Assembly: GCF_000974485.1 (NCBI RefSeq)
Contig: NZ_BBOM01000007.1
Span: forward strand, 372,001-436,000
Length of the DNA: 64,000 nt
From: Streptomyces sp. NBRC 109706
GTDB lineage: Bacteria > Actinomycetota > Actinomycetes > Streptomycetales > Streptomycetaceae
Direction: 5' to 3'
The position numbers and the translations under genes are program-made. The number at the start of each line of letters is the position of its first letter. Position 1 is the first letter of the stretch. Positions 52,427-61,380 of the stretch are shown piece after piece. The notes under the pieces were generated by a model, which made no database searches, was not told the origin of the DNA, and saw only the letters and a list, made by a program, of their open reading frames with translations.

Positions 52427-53818
52427 TCAGGCACCGCGCCCCCGGGCCGGGGCGATGTTGTGGTTGAAACGGAACATGTTGTCCGGATCGTGGGTGCGCT
52501 TCAGCTCGGCGAGCCGCACCAGATCGCAGGGGTCGTGCACCTCGGGGGCCGAGGAGATGGCGAGCGGTCCGGTCAGGAAGTTGACGTAGGAGCGGCCGGT
52601 GGACCAGGGGACCATGCGCTTCAGCAGCGCGTCGGCGTAGGCGCTGGTGCTGCCGGGCGGGGAGATCACCATCAGGCTGAACGCGGCGTCCCGGTTGCCC
52701 ACGGCGCTCGGCACGGCCGGCGGGCGTCCGGCGGCGCCGCCGAGGTGGCGCAGTTCGACCATGTAGGCGGGGCACTGGGACACCTCGGGCCCGACCAGGG
52801 TCAGCACCTGGTCGACCGCGGCCGCGTCCAGATCGCGCAGCATCACCGAGTGCGCGTGGTGGTCGAGCGGTTCGACCGGATCGTCGTGCACCCGGGCGAT
52901 CTCCAGATAGGGGCGTTCGGTGACGGTGTCGTACAGCGGCCGGGTGACGGCGCGCAGCGGGGCGATCAGCGCCTCGCCCTCGGCGACGGGCCCGGTGTGG
53001 GCGACCCGCAGGTGCACGGTGTGCGCGCCGCGCAGCGGTTCGGGGAGCTGGGGCCAGTCGGGGAGCCGCACCAGGGCCAGCGAACTGGTCATCGTCTCGG
53101 GGACGGTGGCCGTCCACATCCGCCAGGTGTGGGAGACCTCCGCCGCCGCCCACCCCGGGAAGTAGAGGCCGCCGCCGTAGAACCGGTCGACGGGGACCAG
53201 GCCGAACTCAAGCTCGGTGACGATGCCGAGGTTGTCCTTGCTGCCCCGCAGGCCCCAGTAGAGGTCCGCCTCGTCGCCGGCGCTGACCTGCCGGACGCGG
53301 GCGTCCGCGGTGATCACCTCAAGCCGGGTGACCAGATCGGCCGCGTAGCCGTAGCGTCTGGCCAGCGGTCCCAGGCCGCCGCCCAGGGTGTAGCCGACGA
53401 CGCCGACCAGCGGGGAGGAGCCGTTGAGCGGCGCCAGGCCGTATGCCCAGGCGGCCCTGATCACCTGCTCCCAGCGGGCCCCGGCGGCGGCCCGCGCGGT
53501 GCGGGTGGCCGGGTCGACGCGGACCTCGTTCATCCGGTGGGTGCTGATCAGCAGGCCGCCGTCGGCCGGCCGGGTGATGCCGTGTCCGGTGGCCCGGACG
53601 GCGACCGGCAGCCCCTGTTCGGCCGCGTGCGCGACGGCGGTACGGACGTCGTCCCGGTCCTCGGCGGCGACGGTCAGCGCGGGGTGGTGGCGGGCGATGC
53701 CGTTGAAGGGGGCGGGCGGGGCGGCGGGTTCGGAAGCGGCGCTGCTCGCGTCGCCCGGGTCGAACACGGCGCCGCGCAGATGCCGAGCGAGCTGCTTGGC
53801 GAGCGGATGGGCGGGCAC
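52427..53818 (-). CDS. FAD-dependent oxidoreductase, berberine-bridge type
   Basis: A 463-residue flavoprotein. The FAD-binding PCMH domain contains VRATGHGITRPADGGLLIST, AAAGARWEQVIRAAWAYGLAPLNGSSPLVGVVGYTLGGGLGPLARRYGYAADLV, and LYWGLRGSKDNLGIVTELEF; the BBE segment near the C-terminus is SYVNFLTG with KRTHDPDNMFRFNHNI. The His in the GHG motif could bear covalent FAD. AGAGGA gives GTG 53818. It lies 153 bp downstream of glnA2 in the same direction. The substrate is unknown; it may oxidise sugars or a natural product. Confidence 0.9.
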   Translation of the reverse strand: MPAHPLAKQLARHLRGAVFDPGDASSAASEPAAPPAPFNGIARHHPALTVAAEDRDDVRTAVAHAAEQGLPVAVRATGHGITRPADGGLLISTHRMNEVRVDPATRTARAAAGARWEQVIRAAWAYGLAPLNGSSPLVGVVGYTLGGGLGPLARRYGYAADLVTRLEVITADARVRQVSAGDEADLYWGLRGSKDNLGIVTELEFGLVPVDRFYGGGLYFPGWAAAEVSHTWRMWTATVPETMTSSLALVRLPDWPQLPEPLRGAHTVHLRVAHTGPVAEGEALIAPLRAVTRPLYDTVTERPYLEIARVHDDPVEPLDHHAHSVMLRDLDAAAVDQVLTLVGPEVSQCPAYMVELRHLGGAAGRPPAVPSAVGNRDAAFSLMVISPPGSTSAYADALLKRMVPWSTGRSYVNFLTGPLAISSAPEVHDPCDLVRLAELKRTHDPDNMFRFNHNIAPARGRGA

Positions 53819-53971
53819 GTGAAGTCCTCTCGGAAGTGCGCTGGGGAGCACACAGTCTCAAGCCCGGGAGGTCCGTCTTACATCCCTCGTATGAGCGTTG
53901 CCGCATCACCGGGGAGCGCACGGCCATCCACGCGCGCCCCCGTCCACGCCCACCCGCCTGCTGCCGACCCC

Positions 53972-55333
53972 TTAGAGGACGGGCAGGTTCTTGCGCAACT
54001 CGAAGGCCGTCACCTCGGAGCGGTACTCCTCCCACTCCTGGCGCTTGTTGCGGAGGAAGAAATCAAAGACATGTTCGCCGAGGGTCTCGGCGACCAGTTC
54101 GCTGCGCTGCATCAGCTGAATGGCTTCCCCCAGGTTCTGCGGCAGCGGCTCGATGCCCAGCGCGCTGCGCTCCCGGTCGGTCAGCGCCCAGACGTCGTCC
54201 TCGGCGCCCGGCGGAAGTTCGTACCCCTCCTCGACGCCCTTGAGCCCCGCGGCCAGCAGCACCGCGTAGGCGAGATAAGGGTTGGCGCCCGAGTCCAGCG
54301 AGCGGACCTCGACCCGGGTGGAGACCGTCTTGCCCGGCTTGTACATCGGCACCCGGATCAGCGCGGAGCGGTTGTTGTGCCCCCAGCAGATATAGCTGGG
54401 CGCCTCGCCGCCGGCGCCCGCCGTGCGCTGGGCGCCACCCCAGATCCGCTTGTAGGAGTTGACCCACTGGTTGGTGATGGCGGAGATCTCCCCCGCGTGC
54501 CGCAGCAGACCGGCGATGAACGACCGGCCGACCTTGGAGAGTTGGTACTCGGCGCCGGTCTCGTGGAAGGCGTTGCGGTCGCCCTCGAAGAGCGAGAGGT
54601 GGGTGTGCATCCCCGAGCCGGGAAAATCGGAGAACGGCTTGGGCATGAACGTGGCCTGCACGCCCTGCTCCAGCGCCACCTGCTTCATCACCAGCCGGAA
54701 GGTCATGATGTTGTCGGCCGTGGAGAGCGCGTCGGCGTAGCGCAGGTCGATCTCCTGCTGGCCCGGGGCGCCCTCGTGGTGGGAGAACTCCACCGAGATG
54801 CCCATCGACTCCAGCATGGTGATGGCCTGCCGGCGGAAGTCCATCCCGACGTTCTGCGGGGTGTGGTCGAAGTAGCCGGAGGAGTCGGCCGGGGTGGGCC
54901 GGGTGCCGTCCACCGGCTTCTTGCTGAGCAGGAAGAACTCGATCTCGGGGTGGGTGTAGAAGGTGAAGCCCAGATCGGAGCTCTTGGCCAGCGCGCGCTT
55001 GAGCACATAGCGCGGGTCCGCGTAGGAGGGGGAGCCGTCCGGCATCAGGATGTCGCAGAACATCCGGGCGGTGCCCGGGGATTCGGCGCGCCAGGGCAGG
55101 ATCTGGAAGGTGCTGGGCGCGGGCTTGGCGATCATGTCGGACTCGTGGACCCGGGCGAAGCCCTCGATCGCCGAGCCGTCGAAGCCGATGCCCTCCTCGA
55201 AGGCCTGCTCCAGTTCGGCGGGCGCGACGGCGACGGACTTGAGGAAGCCCAACACGTCGGTGAACCACAGCCGGACAAAACGGATGTCCCGCTCCTCCAG
55301 CGTGCGGAGCACGAACTCCTGCTGCTTCTCCAT
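53972..55333 (-). CDS. glnA2: Glutamine synthetase-like ligase GlnA2, probable gamma-glutamylpolyamine synthetase
   Basis: A 453-residue GSI-fold ligase. FDGSAIEGFARVHESDM, EIEFFLLS, HHEGAPGQQEID, MPKPFSDFPGSGMHTHLSL and NNRSALIRVP retain ATP and metal sites. At the position of the adenylylation tyrosine the sequence is DDVWALTDRER, with Trp382, so GlnE should not modify it. In S. coelicolor the equivalent GlnA2 was reported to glutamylate polyamines rather than ammonium (from memory of the literature). ATG 55333 fits the family start. It is divergent from the conservon. Confidence 0.9.
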   Translation of the reverse strand: MEKQQEFVLRTLEERDIRFVRLWFTDVLGFLKSVAVAPAELEQAFEEGIGFDGSAIEGFARVHESDMIAKPAPSTFQILPWRAESPGTARMFCDILMPDGSPSYADPRYVLKRALAKSSDLGFTFYTHPEIEFFLLSKKPVDGTRPTPADSSGYFDHTPQNVGMDFRRQAITMLESMGISVEFSHHEGAPGQQEIDLRYADALSTADNIMTFRLVMKQVALEQGVQATFMPKPFSDFPGSGMHTHLSLFEGDRNAFHETGAEYQLSKVGRSFIAGLLRHAGEISAITNQWVNSYKRIWGGAQRTAGAGGEAPSYICWGHNNRSALIRVPMYKPGKTVSTRVEVRSLDSGANPYLAYAVLLAAGLKGVEEGYELPPGAEDDVWALTDRERSALGIEPLPQNLGEAIQLMQRSELVAETLGEHVFDFFLRNKRQEWEEYRSEVTAFELRKNLPVL

Positions 55334-55819
55334 TTCCACCCATCCTCGCTGGTCAGACGGCTCTGTCCCCGGCTGCGGGACCCGACGGGGCCCGAAGAGC
55401 ATCCCATCACAGGATTTCCGCCGCGTTGCGGTTCGACGACCGGACGTCCCGGGTGCCGTTCGAGTCCATTGTGGGGCACCGCGCCGAAGTCGACCGAGAT
55501 CGGGCGTCCGGTGACCCCCCGGCGACTCCCTGGCCGCGGCCCGGCAGGCTTTACCCAAAGCTTCACTCGGCCCAGACGAGCCGGCCGTTGACGCGAATCC
55601 GCAGGTCAACGCCCGGTGTTCCGGGGGTGGCAGGGCTTTCGACGGTGGACCGGGCCGCCCGATCGAGGGAGCTTCCGGCAAGTCCCTGCGGCGTCGGGCG
55701 GCGGACCTCTACTCTCCTGTGTCACATAGCGAGTTGTGGTCGCTACGGCCAGTTGTCGCCTATGTCAGTGGCATGGGCCACCGTTCGTCCGTCCGTCGCA
55801 AGCCAGTGAGGAAGACCCA
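55334..55819. other. Divergent intergenic region between glnA2 and the conservon
   Basis: No gene in this 486-bp stretch. Near the conservon side AGTTGTGGTCGC (55733-55744) recurs as AGTTGTCGCC (55751-55760). These direct repeats lie within 90 bp of the cvnA start and may be regulatory. No GlnR-like box was recognised before glnA2. Confidence 0.5.
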
Positions 55820-57247
55820 ATGGTGCACGTCGGTTCATTACAGCGAACCAGCCGACCCGTCCCGCCCAGCGGACGGTGGTTCGTGCCGCCGGTCCTGGTG
55901 GCGCTCGGCGCGCTGGGCGCCGTGTTCGTGGTCCCGGCCGACGCCCGCCTCGCTGTGCTCTGGTGCGGCGGGTTGGCCACGGCGGCGGTGCTGCTGATCG
56001 TCGGCGAGACCGCGCGCCGGGGCCGGGCCATAGCCTTTCTGGAGGACCGACTCAGCCGCCATCTCGCCGACGCCGACCTGATGGCCTACGACCTGCTCCC
56101 GGTGGCGCTCGACCGGATGAAGAACGGCGATCTGGAGGACGATGTCATCCCCCAGCTCCCCGAGGAGACCACCTCCGACCCCCAACTCGTCGCCGCCTTC
56201 GAGGGAATGGCCTACGGCATCCTCGACGTGCTGCGGGAGAAAGAGCTGCAACGGGACTCGGCCAAGCGGGCCATCGTCAACATCGCGCACCGCATCCAGT
56301 CCGAGATCCACCGTCTCCAGGACGACATCGCCAAGATGCAGTTCCGGCACGGCACCCCCGACGTGCTGAGCGATCTGATGCATCTGGAACACCGCATCAA
56401 CGTCACCGGTCGGTTCGCCACCAGCCTGGCCGTGGTCGGCGGCGGCGCCCCGGTGCGGCGCTGGGCCAGGCCCATCTCGCTGCACGACGTGATGCGCGCC
56501 GGATCTGGACCGATCAACGAGTACCTCAGGGTCGAGCAGCACCGCGTGATCGAGACGGCGGTGGTCGGCCACGCGGTCGAACCGCTGATCATGATCATGG
56601 GCGAACTGCTCGACAACGCCACCCGTTACTCCCCGCCCAGCAGCACCGTGGTGATGAACACCGAGGAGGTGGCGTCCGGCATCGAGGTGTCCATCGAGGA
56701 CAAGGGCGCGGGGCTCACCGACGAGTCGCGGCGGCGCGCCGAGTTCCTGCTGCAACAGGGCGTGGACGGTCTGGATCTGGAGGATCTGGGCGAGACGGCC
56801 AGGATCGGGCTGCGGGTCGCCGGCATCCTGGCCAGCCACCACGGCGTCAAGATCTCGCTCCGCCCCTCCACCTGCGAGGGCGTGCGCGCGGTGGTCTTCC
56901 TGCCCAACGACCTGCTCACGGCGGTGCCACCGCCCAAGTACCCGATCCCGGCGCTGCGTCCGACCCCCCAGTGGCATCTGCCGATCGGCGAACTGAACGA
57001 GGACACCCCGCAGTACGAGCGGAACGCCAACGGCCTGCCGCAGCGCCGCAGGCGCCGGCAGCCGGAGCCGAACGGCGGCCAGCCCGTGCCGCGCCAGGCG
57101 CCGACGCGCCCGGCGGGGCGGCGCCCCGCGCCCGAGCGGCGGGAGTCGGGCCTGTGGGTGGACGCGTTCTTCGCCGGTATCAGGTCGGAGCCCGAGGGCT
57201 CGCCGTCCCCCGATGGGCCGGGCGAGGCCGAGCGGCCCAGCCCCTAG
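55820..57247 (+). CDS. cvnA: Conservon sensor-like protein CvnA
   Basis: A 475-residue membrane histidine-kinase-like protein, first gene of a conservon. Two N-terminal helices (about 15-60) precede a coiled region; IAHRIQSEIHRLQDDI, LMHLEHRINVTGRFATSLAVVGG and the ATPase motifs GELLDNATRYSPPSS, EDKGAGL and GLRVAGILASHHGV follow. The C-terminal 90 residues are Pro/Arg-rich and disordered. GAGGAAG precedes ATG 55820. CvnA proteins act with CvnB-D in a membrane complex reminiscent of G-protein signalling. Confidence 0.9.
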   Translation: MVHVGSLQRTSRPVPPSGRWFVPPVLVALGALGAVFVVPADARLAVLWCGGLATAAVLLIVGETARRGRAIAFLEDRLSRHLADADLMAYDLLPVALDRMKNGDLEDDVIPQLPEETTSDPQLVAAFEGMAYGILDVLREKELQRDSAKRAIVNIAHRIQSEIHRLQDDIAKMQFRHGTPDVLSDLMHLEHRINVTGRFATSLAVVGGGAPVRRWARPISLHDVMRAGSGPINEYLRVEQHRVIETAVVGHAVEPLIMIMGELLDNATRYSPPSSTVVMNTEEVASGIEVSIEDKGAGLTDESRRRAEFLLQQGVDGLDLEDLGETARIGLRVAGILASHHGVKISLRPSTCEGVRAVVFLPNDLLTAVPPPKYPIPALRPTPQWHLPIGELNEDTPQYERNANGLPQRRRRRQPEPNGGQPVPRQAPTRPAGRRPAPERRESGLWVDAFFAGIRSEPEGSPSPDGPGEAERPSP

Positions 57248-57372
57248 CGAGGCGCCCCACGTCGCGCCTGGCCGGGTGAGGGCCTGGCGCCGCAAAGCCT
57301 CAAACGCCGCTTCGAACGCCGCCTCGACGGCGTCGGACCTCGGATCAAGTCGGAATTAAGGGTGAGAAGCAC

Positions 57373-57786
57373 GTGACACAGCGTCGGTTCAAGGACATGG
57401 ACTGGATGCTCAGGGACCTGGCCGCCTCCGTCCCGTGTATCCGGCACATCGTGGTGCTGTCGGCGGACGGGCTGTGCATGGCGCAGCACGGCAGCGAGCG
57501 GGACAGCGGGGACCGGCTGGCCGCCGCCGCCTCCGGAATCAAGAGCCTGGCCCAGTCCATCGCCACCGAACTCCCGGGCGACGAGGGCGATGTGAAGATG
57601 GTGCTGCTGGAGCTGACCGGCGGCTTCTTCTATCTGATGTCGGCCGGGGAGCGCTCCTATCTGGCGGTGACCGCCGACGCCGAGGTGGACCCGGGGCTGA
57701 TCAGCCAGCGGATGCGCGATCTGGTGCTGCGGATCGGCGAGCACCTCTCGACCGGCACCAGGACACCCGAGCAGGCCACCCAGTGA
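57373..57786 (+). CDS. cvnB: Roadblock/LC7 protein CvnB
   Basis: A 137-residue roadblock/LC7-fold protein (LRDLAASVPCIRHIVVLSADGLCMAQHGS, GFFYLMSAGERSYLAVTADAEVDPGLISQRM), the MglB-like partner of the conservon GTPase. GTG 57373 follows GGTGAGAAG. It overlaps cvnC by four bases (GTGA). Confidence 0.93.
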   Translation: MTQRRFKDMDWMLRDLAASVPCIRHIVVLSADGLCMAQHGSERDSGDRLAAAASGIKSLAQSIATELPGDEGDVKMVLLELTGGFFYLMSAGERSYLAVTADAEVDPGLISQRMRDLVLRIGEHLSTGTRTPEQATQ

Positions 57787-58184
57787 TCGTCGGCGACGAG
57801 GGACAGGAGGACGAATCTCCGTCGCGCCGCAAGCCGGACGACGACCAGCCCGTTCCGCTCTATGTGGTGACCGGTGGCCGCAGCGAGTCCAAGGACGCCC
57901 TGGCCCTCGACCTGGTCACCCTCGTGGTGGCCAGGGCCGATCCGCAGGCCGGGCAGTCCCCGGAGCACGCCGCGCTGCTGCGCATGTGTCGCTACCCCAT
58001 CTCGGTGGCGGAGATCTCGGCCTATGTCGGCCTTCCGTTCAGTGCGGTGATCGTGCTGCTCATGGATCTGCTCGACAGCTCCCAGGTGGACGTCAGGCAG
58101 ACCCGGGTGGAACAGCACGCGGCCGCCGCCGATCCCGACCTCGAAACCCTGAAGGCACTGATCGATGGCCTACAACGACTCTGA
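57783..58184 (+). CDS. cvnC: DUF742 protein CvnC
   Basis: A 133-residue DUF742 protein with the typical PLYVVTGGRSES, then CRYPISVAEISAYVGLPFSAVIVLLMDLLDSSQVDV resembling a winged helix, and the C-terminal DLETLKALIDGLQRL. GTG 57783 overlaps the cvnB stop, and cvnD begins 20 bases before the cvnC stop, showing tight translational coupling. Confidence 0.93.
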   Translation: MIVGDEGQEDESPSRRKPDDDQPVPLYVVTGGRSESKDALALDLVTLVVARADPQAGQSPEHAALLRMCRYPISVAEISAYVGLPFSAVIVLLMDLLDSSQVDVRQTRVEQHAAAADPDLETLKALIDGLQRL

Positions 58185-58860
58185 GTTCACCCCTGGGCCC
58201 CGCGACGAGGACCTGCTGCCCAGCTCGGCCGAGCAGTCGGTCAAGGTGGTCGTCGTCGGCGGCTTCGGCGTGGGCAAGACCACCATGGTCGGCGCGGTCA
58301 GCGAGATCCGCCCGCTGACCACCGAGGAGACCATGACCCAGGCCGGTGCCGGGGTGGACGACCTGGCCGGCGTGGAGCGGAAGACGGAGACCACCGTCGC
58401 CATGGACTTCGGCCGGATCACCTTCAACGAGCGGCTGGTGCTCTACCTCTTCGGCACCCCCGGGCAGCAGCGGTTCTGGTTCCTGTGGAACGGCGTCATC
58501 GAGGGCGCGCTGGGCGCGGTGGTGCTGGTGGACAGCCGGCGGCTCGAAGACAGCTTCCAGGCGATGGACCGGCTGGAGGAGTGCGGCGTCCCCTTTGTCG
58601 TCGCGATCAACAACTTCCCCGACGCCCCGCTCTACCCCGTGCCCGAACTGCGCGCCGCCCTCGATCTGTCGAGCCAGGTGCCGGTGGTCAGCTGTGACGC
58701 CCGCAAGTTCGACTCCAGCCGGGATGTGCTGCTGACCCTGCTGCGCCATCTCTACACCCGCGCCACCGAGAACACCCCGGCCGGCCCCGGCCTTTCGTCC
58801 CATCCCGCTTCTCCACACCCACCCAGTGCCGCTCCCCCGCACCCCTCGGAGGCCCCGTGA
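58165..58860 (+). CDS. cvnD: Conservon GTPase CvnD
   Basis: A 231-residue small GTPase-like protein. The P-loop GGFGVGKTTMVGAVSEI, the switch-II-like LYLFGTPGQQRFWFLWNG and VAINNFPDAPLY (NKxD variant) are visible. The last 35 residues are a Pro/Ser/His tail. It presumably cycles between GDP and GTP under CvnB/CvnC, and the adjacent P450 may be an effector. It overlaps both cvnC (20 bp) and cvnE (4 bp). Confidence 0.93.
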   Translation: MAYNDSEFTPGPRDEDLLPSSAEQSVKVVVVGGFGVGKTTMVGAVSEIRPLTTEETMTQAGAGVDDLAGVERKTETTVAMDFGRITFNERLVLYLFGTPGQQRFWFLWNGVIEGALGAVVLVDSRRLEDSFQAMDRLEECGVPFVVAINNFPDAPLYPVPELRAALDLSSQVPVVSCDARKFDSSRDVLLTLLRHLYTRATENTPAGPGLSSHPASPHPPSAAPPHPSEAP

Positions 58861-60344
58861 CCGCCACGCCCGAACCGCCACGCGCCTTTGGCCCGTCCGG
58901 TGGACCGCCGCCCGGCTGTCCGGCCCACCAGGGCACCGGCGGCCCGGGCGGCGTGCAACGGCTCTACGGAGCGGCCGCCTCGACCGACCCGATGGGCCTC
59001 TACGAACGGCTGCGCACCGAACACGGCCCGGTCGCCCCGGTGTTGCTCGAAGGGGACGTGCCGGCCTGGCTGGTGCTCGGCTATGACGAGATCCTGCAGG
59101 TCACCCGCAACCCCCGACGGTTCCGCAGGGACGGCAGGGCCCTGTCGCCCTGGCAGCGCGGCGAGATCGGCGCCGACTCCCCGATCGGCCCGGTGCTGCT
59201 GTGGGGCCCGGACTGCACCCACCAGGACGGCGGCACCCACCAGCGGCTGCGCGGCGCGGTCAACGAGTCCCTGGAACGCTTCGACCGCCGGGGGCTGCGG
59301 CGCTATGTGCAGCTCTACGGACACCAGTTGATCGACGGGTTCGCCGCCGAGGGCCGGGGCGAGATCCTGAGCCAGTACGCCCAGCAACTGCCCATGCTGG
59401 TGCTGACCGTGGTGCTCGGCCTGCCCGAGGAGGAGGGGCCGAGGCTGGTGGAGGCCAGTCGGCAGCTGCTGATCGGCACCGAGAAGGCGATCGAGGCCGA
59501 CCGCTATATCCAGCGCGCCCTCACGGAGTTGGTCGCCACCAAGCACACCACCCCGGGACACGATCTGGCCTCCTGGCTGATCGCCCATCCGGCCGACCTC
59601 TCCGACGACGAGGTGCTGCACCATCTGCGGCTGGTGCTGGTCGCGGCCAACGAGACCACCACCAACCTGATCGTCAACACGCTGCGGGTGGTCTTCACCC
59701 ACCCCAGGTTCCGGGGTTCGCTGCACGGCGGCCGGATGACGCTGCCTGCGGCGGTGGAGCAGGTGCTCTGGGACGAGCCGCCGATCTCCGTCTGCCCCGG
59801 CGGATTCGCCAGCGAGGACGTGGAGTTGGGCGGCCAGAACATCCGCAAGGGCGATATCTTACTTCTCGGCCTGGCGGCGGCCAACGCCGATCCCGCCATC
59901 CGCCCCTCCCCCAGCACCCCGATGCACGGCAACCGTTCGCATCTGTCGTTCACCAGCGGGCCGCACGAGTGCCCGGGCCAGGACATCGGCCGGGCCATCA
60001 CCGTGACGGGCATCGAGGTGCTACTCTCCCGGCTGCCCGATCTGCGGCTGATGCTGGAGCCGGACGAGCTGACCTGGTCCTCCTCCACCTGGTCCCGCCA
60101 TCTCGTCGCGCTGCCCGTGGAGTTCACCCCGAGGACCCGCGCGGAGCGGCTGTCGCTGGTGCCGCCGGCGCCGGGGCGCCGCGCCGCGCCCGGGCGGCGG
60201 CCGGGGCCGCCGGCGGCGGCGCCGGCGCCGGACCAGCCGGCGGCTAGTGCGCGACGGTCGCCCTGGGCGGTGCTACGCGGGCTGTTGGGCCGATCGACGG
60301 AGCGGGCGCCGGCAGAGCGCCCACCGGAACGACGGGGCCGCTGA
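58857..60344 (+). CDS. cvnE: Conservon cytochrome P450, CYP157-like, lacking ExxR
   Basis: A 495-residue P450-fold protein. The heme thiolate is Cys372 in FTSGPHECPGQDIGRAI and the I-helix reads VAANETTTNLI. Where nearly all P450s have ExxR in the K-helix this one has EQVLW (Glu301-Trp305), with Gln for the usual Glu and Trp for the Arg. That matches the known CYP157 family, whose C1 member has EQSLW (from the literature). GTG 58857 overlaps the cvnD stop (GTGA). The C-terminal 75 residues are Pro/Arg/Ala-rich, and the last 101 bases overlap the terpene synthase gene in antisense. Confidence 0.93.
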   Translation: MTATPEPPRAFGPSGGPPPGCPAHQGTGGPGGVQRLYGAAASTDPMGLYERLRTEHGPVAPVLLEGDVPAWLVLGYDEILQVTRNPRRFRRDGRALSPWQRGEIGADSPIGPVLLWGPDCTHQDGGTHQRLRGAVNESLERFDRRGLRRYVQLYGHQLIDGFAAEGRGEILSQYAQQLPMLVLTVVLGLPEEEGPRLVEASRQLLIGTEKAIEADRYIQRALTELVATKHTTPGHDLASWLIAHPADLSDDEVLHHLRLVLVAANETTTNLIVNTLRVVFTHPRFRGSLHGGRMTLPAAVEQVLWDEPPISVCPGGFASEDVELGGQNIRKGDILLLGLAAANADPAIRPSPSTPMHGNRSHLSFTSGPHECPGQDIGRAITVTGIEVLLSRLPDLRLMLEPDELTWSSSTWSRHLVALPVEFTPRTRAERLSLVPPAPGRRAAPGRRPGPPAAAPAPDQPAASARRSPWAVLRGLLGRSTERAPAERPPERRGR

Positions 60345-61380
60345 CCTCGCCGGACGGCGGGGAGGCGGGGCCCGAGGCGGGCCCGGGCACGGTGAGGTCG
60401 CCGATCACGCCCCGGCCGGCCGCACCGCCCGTATAGCGGGCGGAGGCCACGCCCCAGCGCTGGTTCCCCGCCATCCAGCAGCGCAGGCCCTCCAGATAGC
60501 GCTCGACGGCCACCCGGCCCGCCGTGTCAAGGCCGAGGCGCGCGGCGATCCTGGGCACCCGGCCCGACAGTTCGATGAACATCTCGACGCGCCCCCTGAC
60601 CAGCGCGGTGACCTGACGCACCGCCTGGGCCCTGGTGCAGCCCTGGGCGCGCTGCCGGATCAGCACCAGATTGTGCGGATCGCCCTGGGCCTCCTCCCGC
60701 TCCAGGGAGTGGACGTCGTTGCAGAGGAAGATCACATCGCCGGCGCAGCGGGTGAGGATCTGCAGCTCACGGCTCCAGTAGGCGCGGGCCGGCACCTCGA
60801 AGCGGCCGGCGCGCTCGATCAGATCGAAGCAGGGGGCGGTGCCGACCGCCTGCCGGCGCAGCGACAGATAGGCGTTCTCGTCCAGCGGGGCGCCCGAGAG
60901 CCGGTTGCGCGCCTCGCCCACATAGGAGCGGAAGAAGCGGGTGAGGTTGTCGGCGGCGCGCCGCCGCCAGGCATCGGACATGCCGGCCGAGGCGCGCCGC
61001 CACATGTCGGCGTAGGCGCGGGTGAGCGGCAGGTCCAGGGCCGGCCGCTCGCCCGGCGGCCGATAGGGGATGCCGGCCAGCGCGGTGGAGAGCCGGAACG
61101 CGCTGCTCGGGCTGCGGCCCAACTCGCCGTCGAACTGGTCGTCCAGTGGGAAGCCCAGGCAGACCGCGTCCGTGGCCAGCTCGATGTCCTCGGCGTTCGC
61201 CTCGGGATAGGCGTAGGCGGCCAGATCGGTGAGCCGCCAGTCGGCGTAGGCGCGCAGCGCCGGCCCTTCGGCGACCAGCCCATGGGCGCGGACCCAGCCG
61301 AGGTGGTGCGCCCGCGCCCGCTCGGCCAGCGGGTTGACCCGGCGCGCGAACGGCAGGAAGAACCGCACGTCCTGCGGCAT
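60244..61380 (-). CDS. Class I terpene synthase
   Basis: A 378-residue sesquiterpene-synthase-like cyclase. The aspartate-rich motif is D80-D81-Q-F-D84, the NSE triad is N221-D-V-H-S225-L-E-R-E229, and WGVASARY near residue 320 provides the RY pair. It should ionise farnesyl diphosphate with three Mg2+; the product cannot be read from sequence. AAGGGGG precedes ATG 61380. The last roughly 55 residues after RY are Pro/Gly/Ala-rich, and their coding DNA overlaps the 3' end of the P450 gene by 101 bp on the opposite strand. Confidence 0.92.
   Translation of the reverse strand: MPQDVRFFLPFARRVNPLAERARAHHLGWVRAHGLVAEGPALRAYADWRLTDLAAYAYPEANAEDIELATDAVCLGFPLDDQFDGELGRSPSSAFRLSTALAGIPYRPPGERPALDLPLTRAYADMWRRASAGMSDAWRRRAADNLTRFFRSYVGEARNRLSGAPLDENAYLSLRRQAVGTAPCFDLIERAGRFEVPARAYWSRELQILTRCAGDVIFLCNDVHSLEREEAQGDPHNLVLIRQRAQGCTRAQAVRQVTALVRGRVEMFIELSGRVPRIAARLGLDTAGRVAVERYLEGLRCWMAGNQRWGVASARYTGGAAGRGVIGDLTVPGPASGPASPPSGEVSGPVVPVGALPAPAPSIGPTARVAPPRATVAH

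Noticed and set aside
52460..55591. 1043-codon plus-strand frame opposite the flavoprotein and glnA2 genes
   Set aside because: Spans two well-supported minus-strand genes and their spacer; composition artefact.
58857..60344. P450 pseudogene because the ExxR motif is missing
   Set aside because: The frame is intact, the heme cysteine and I-helix are conserved, and the E-x-x-x-W pattern is a known property of CYP157.
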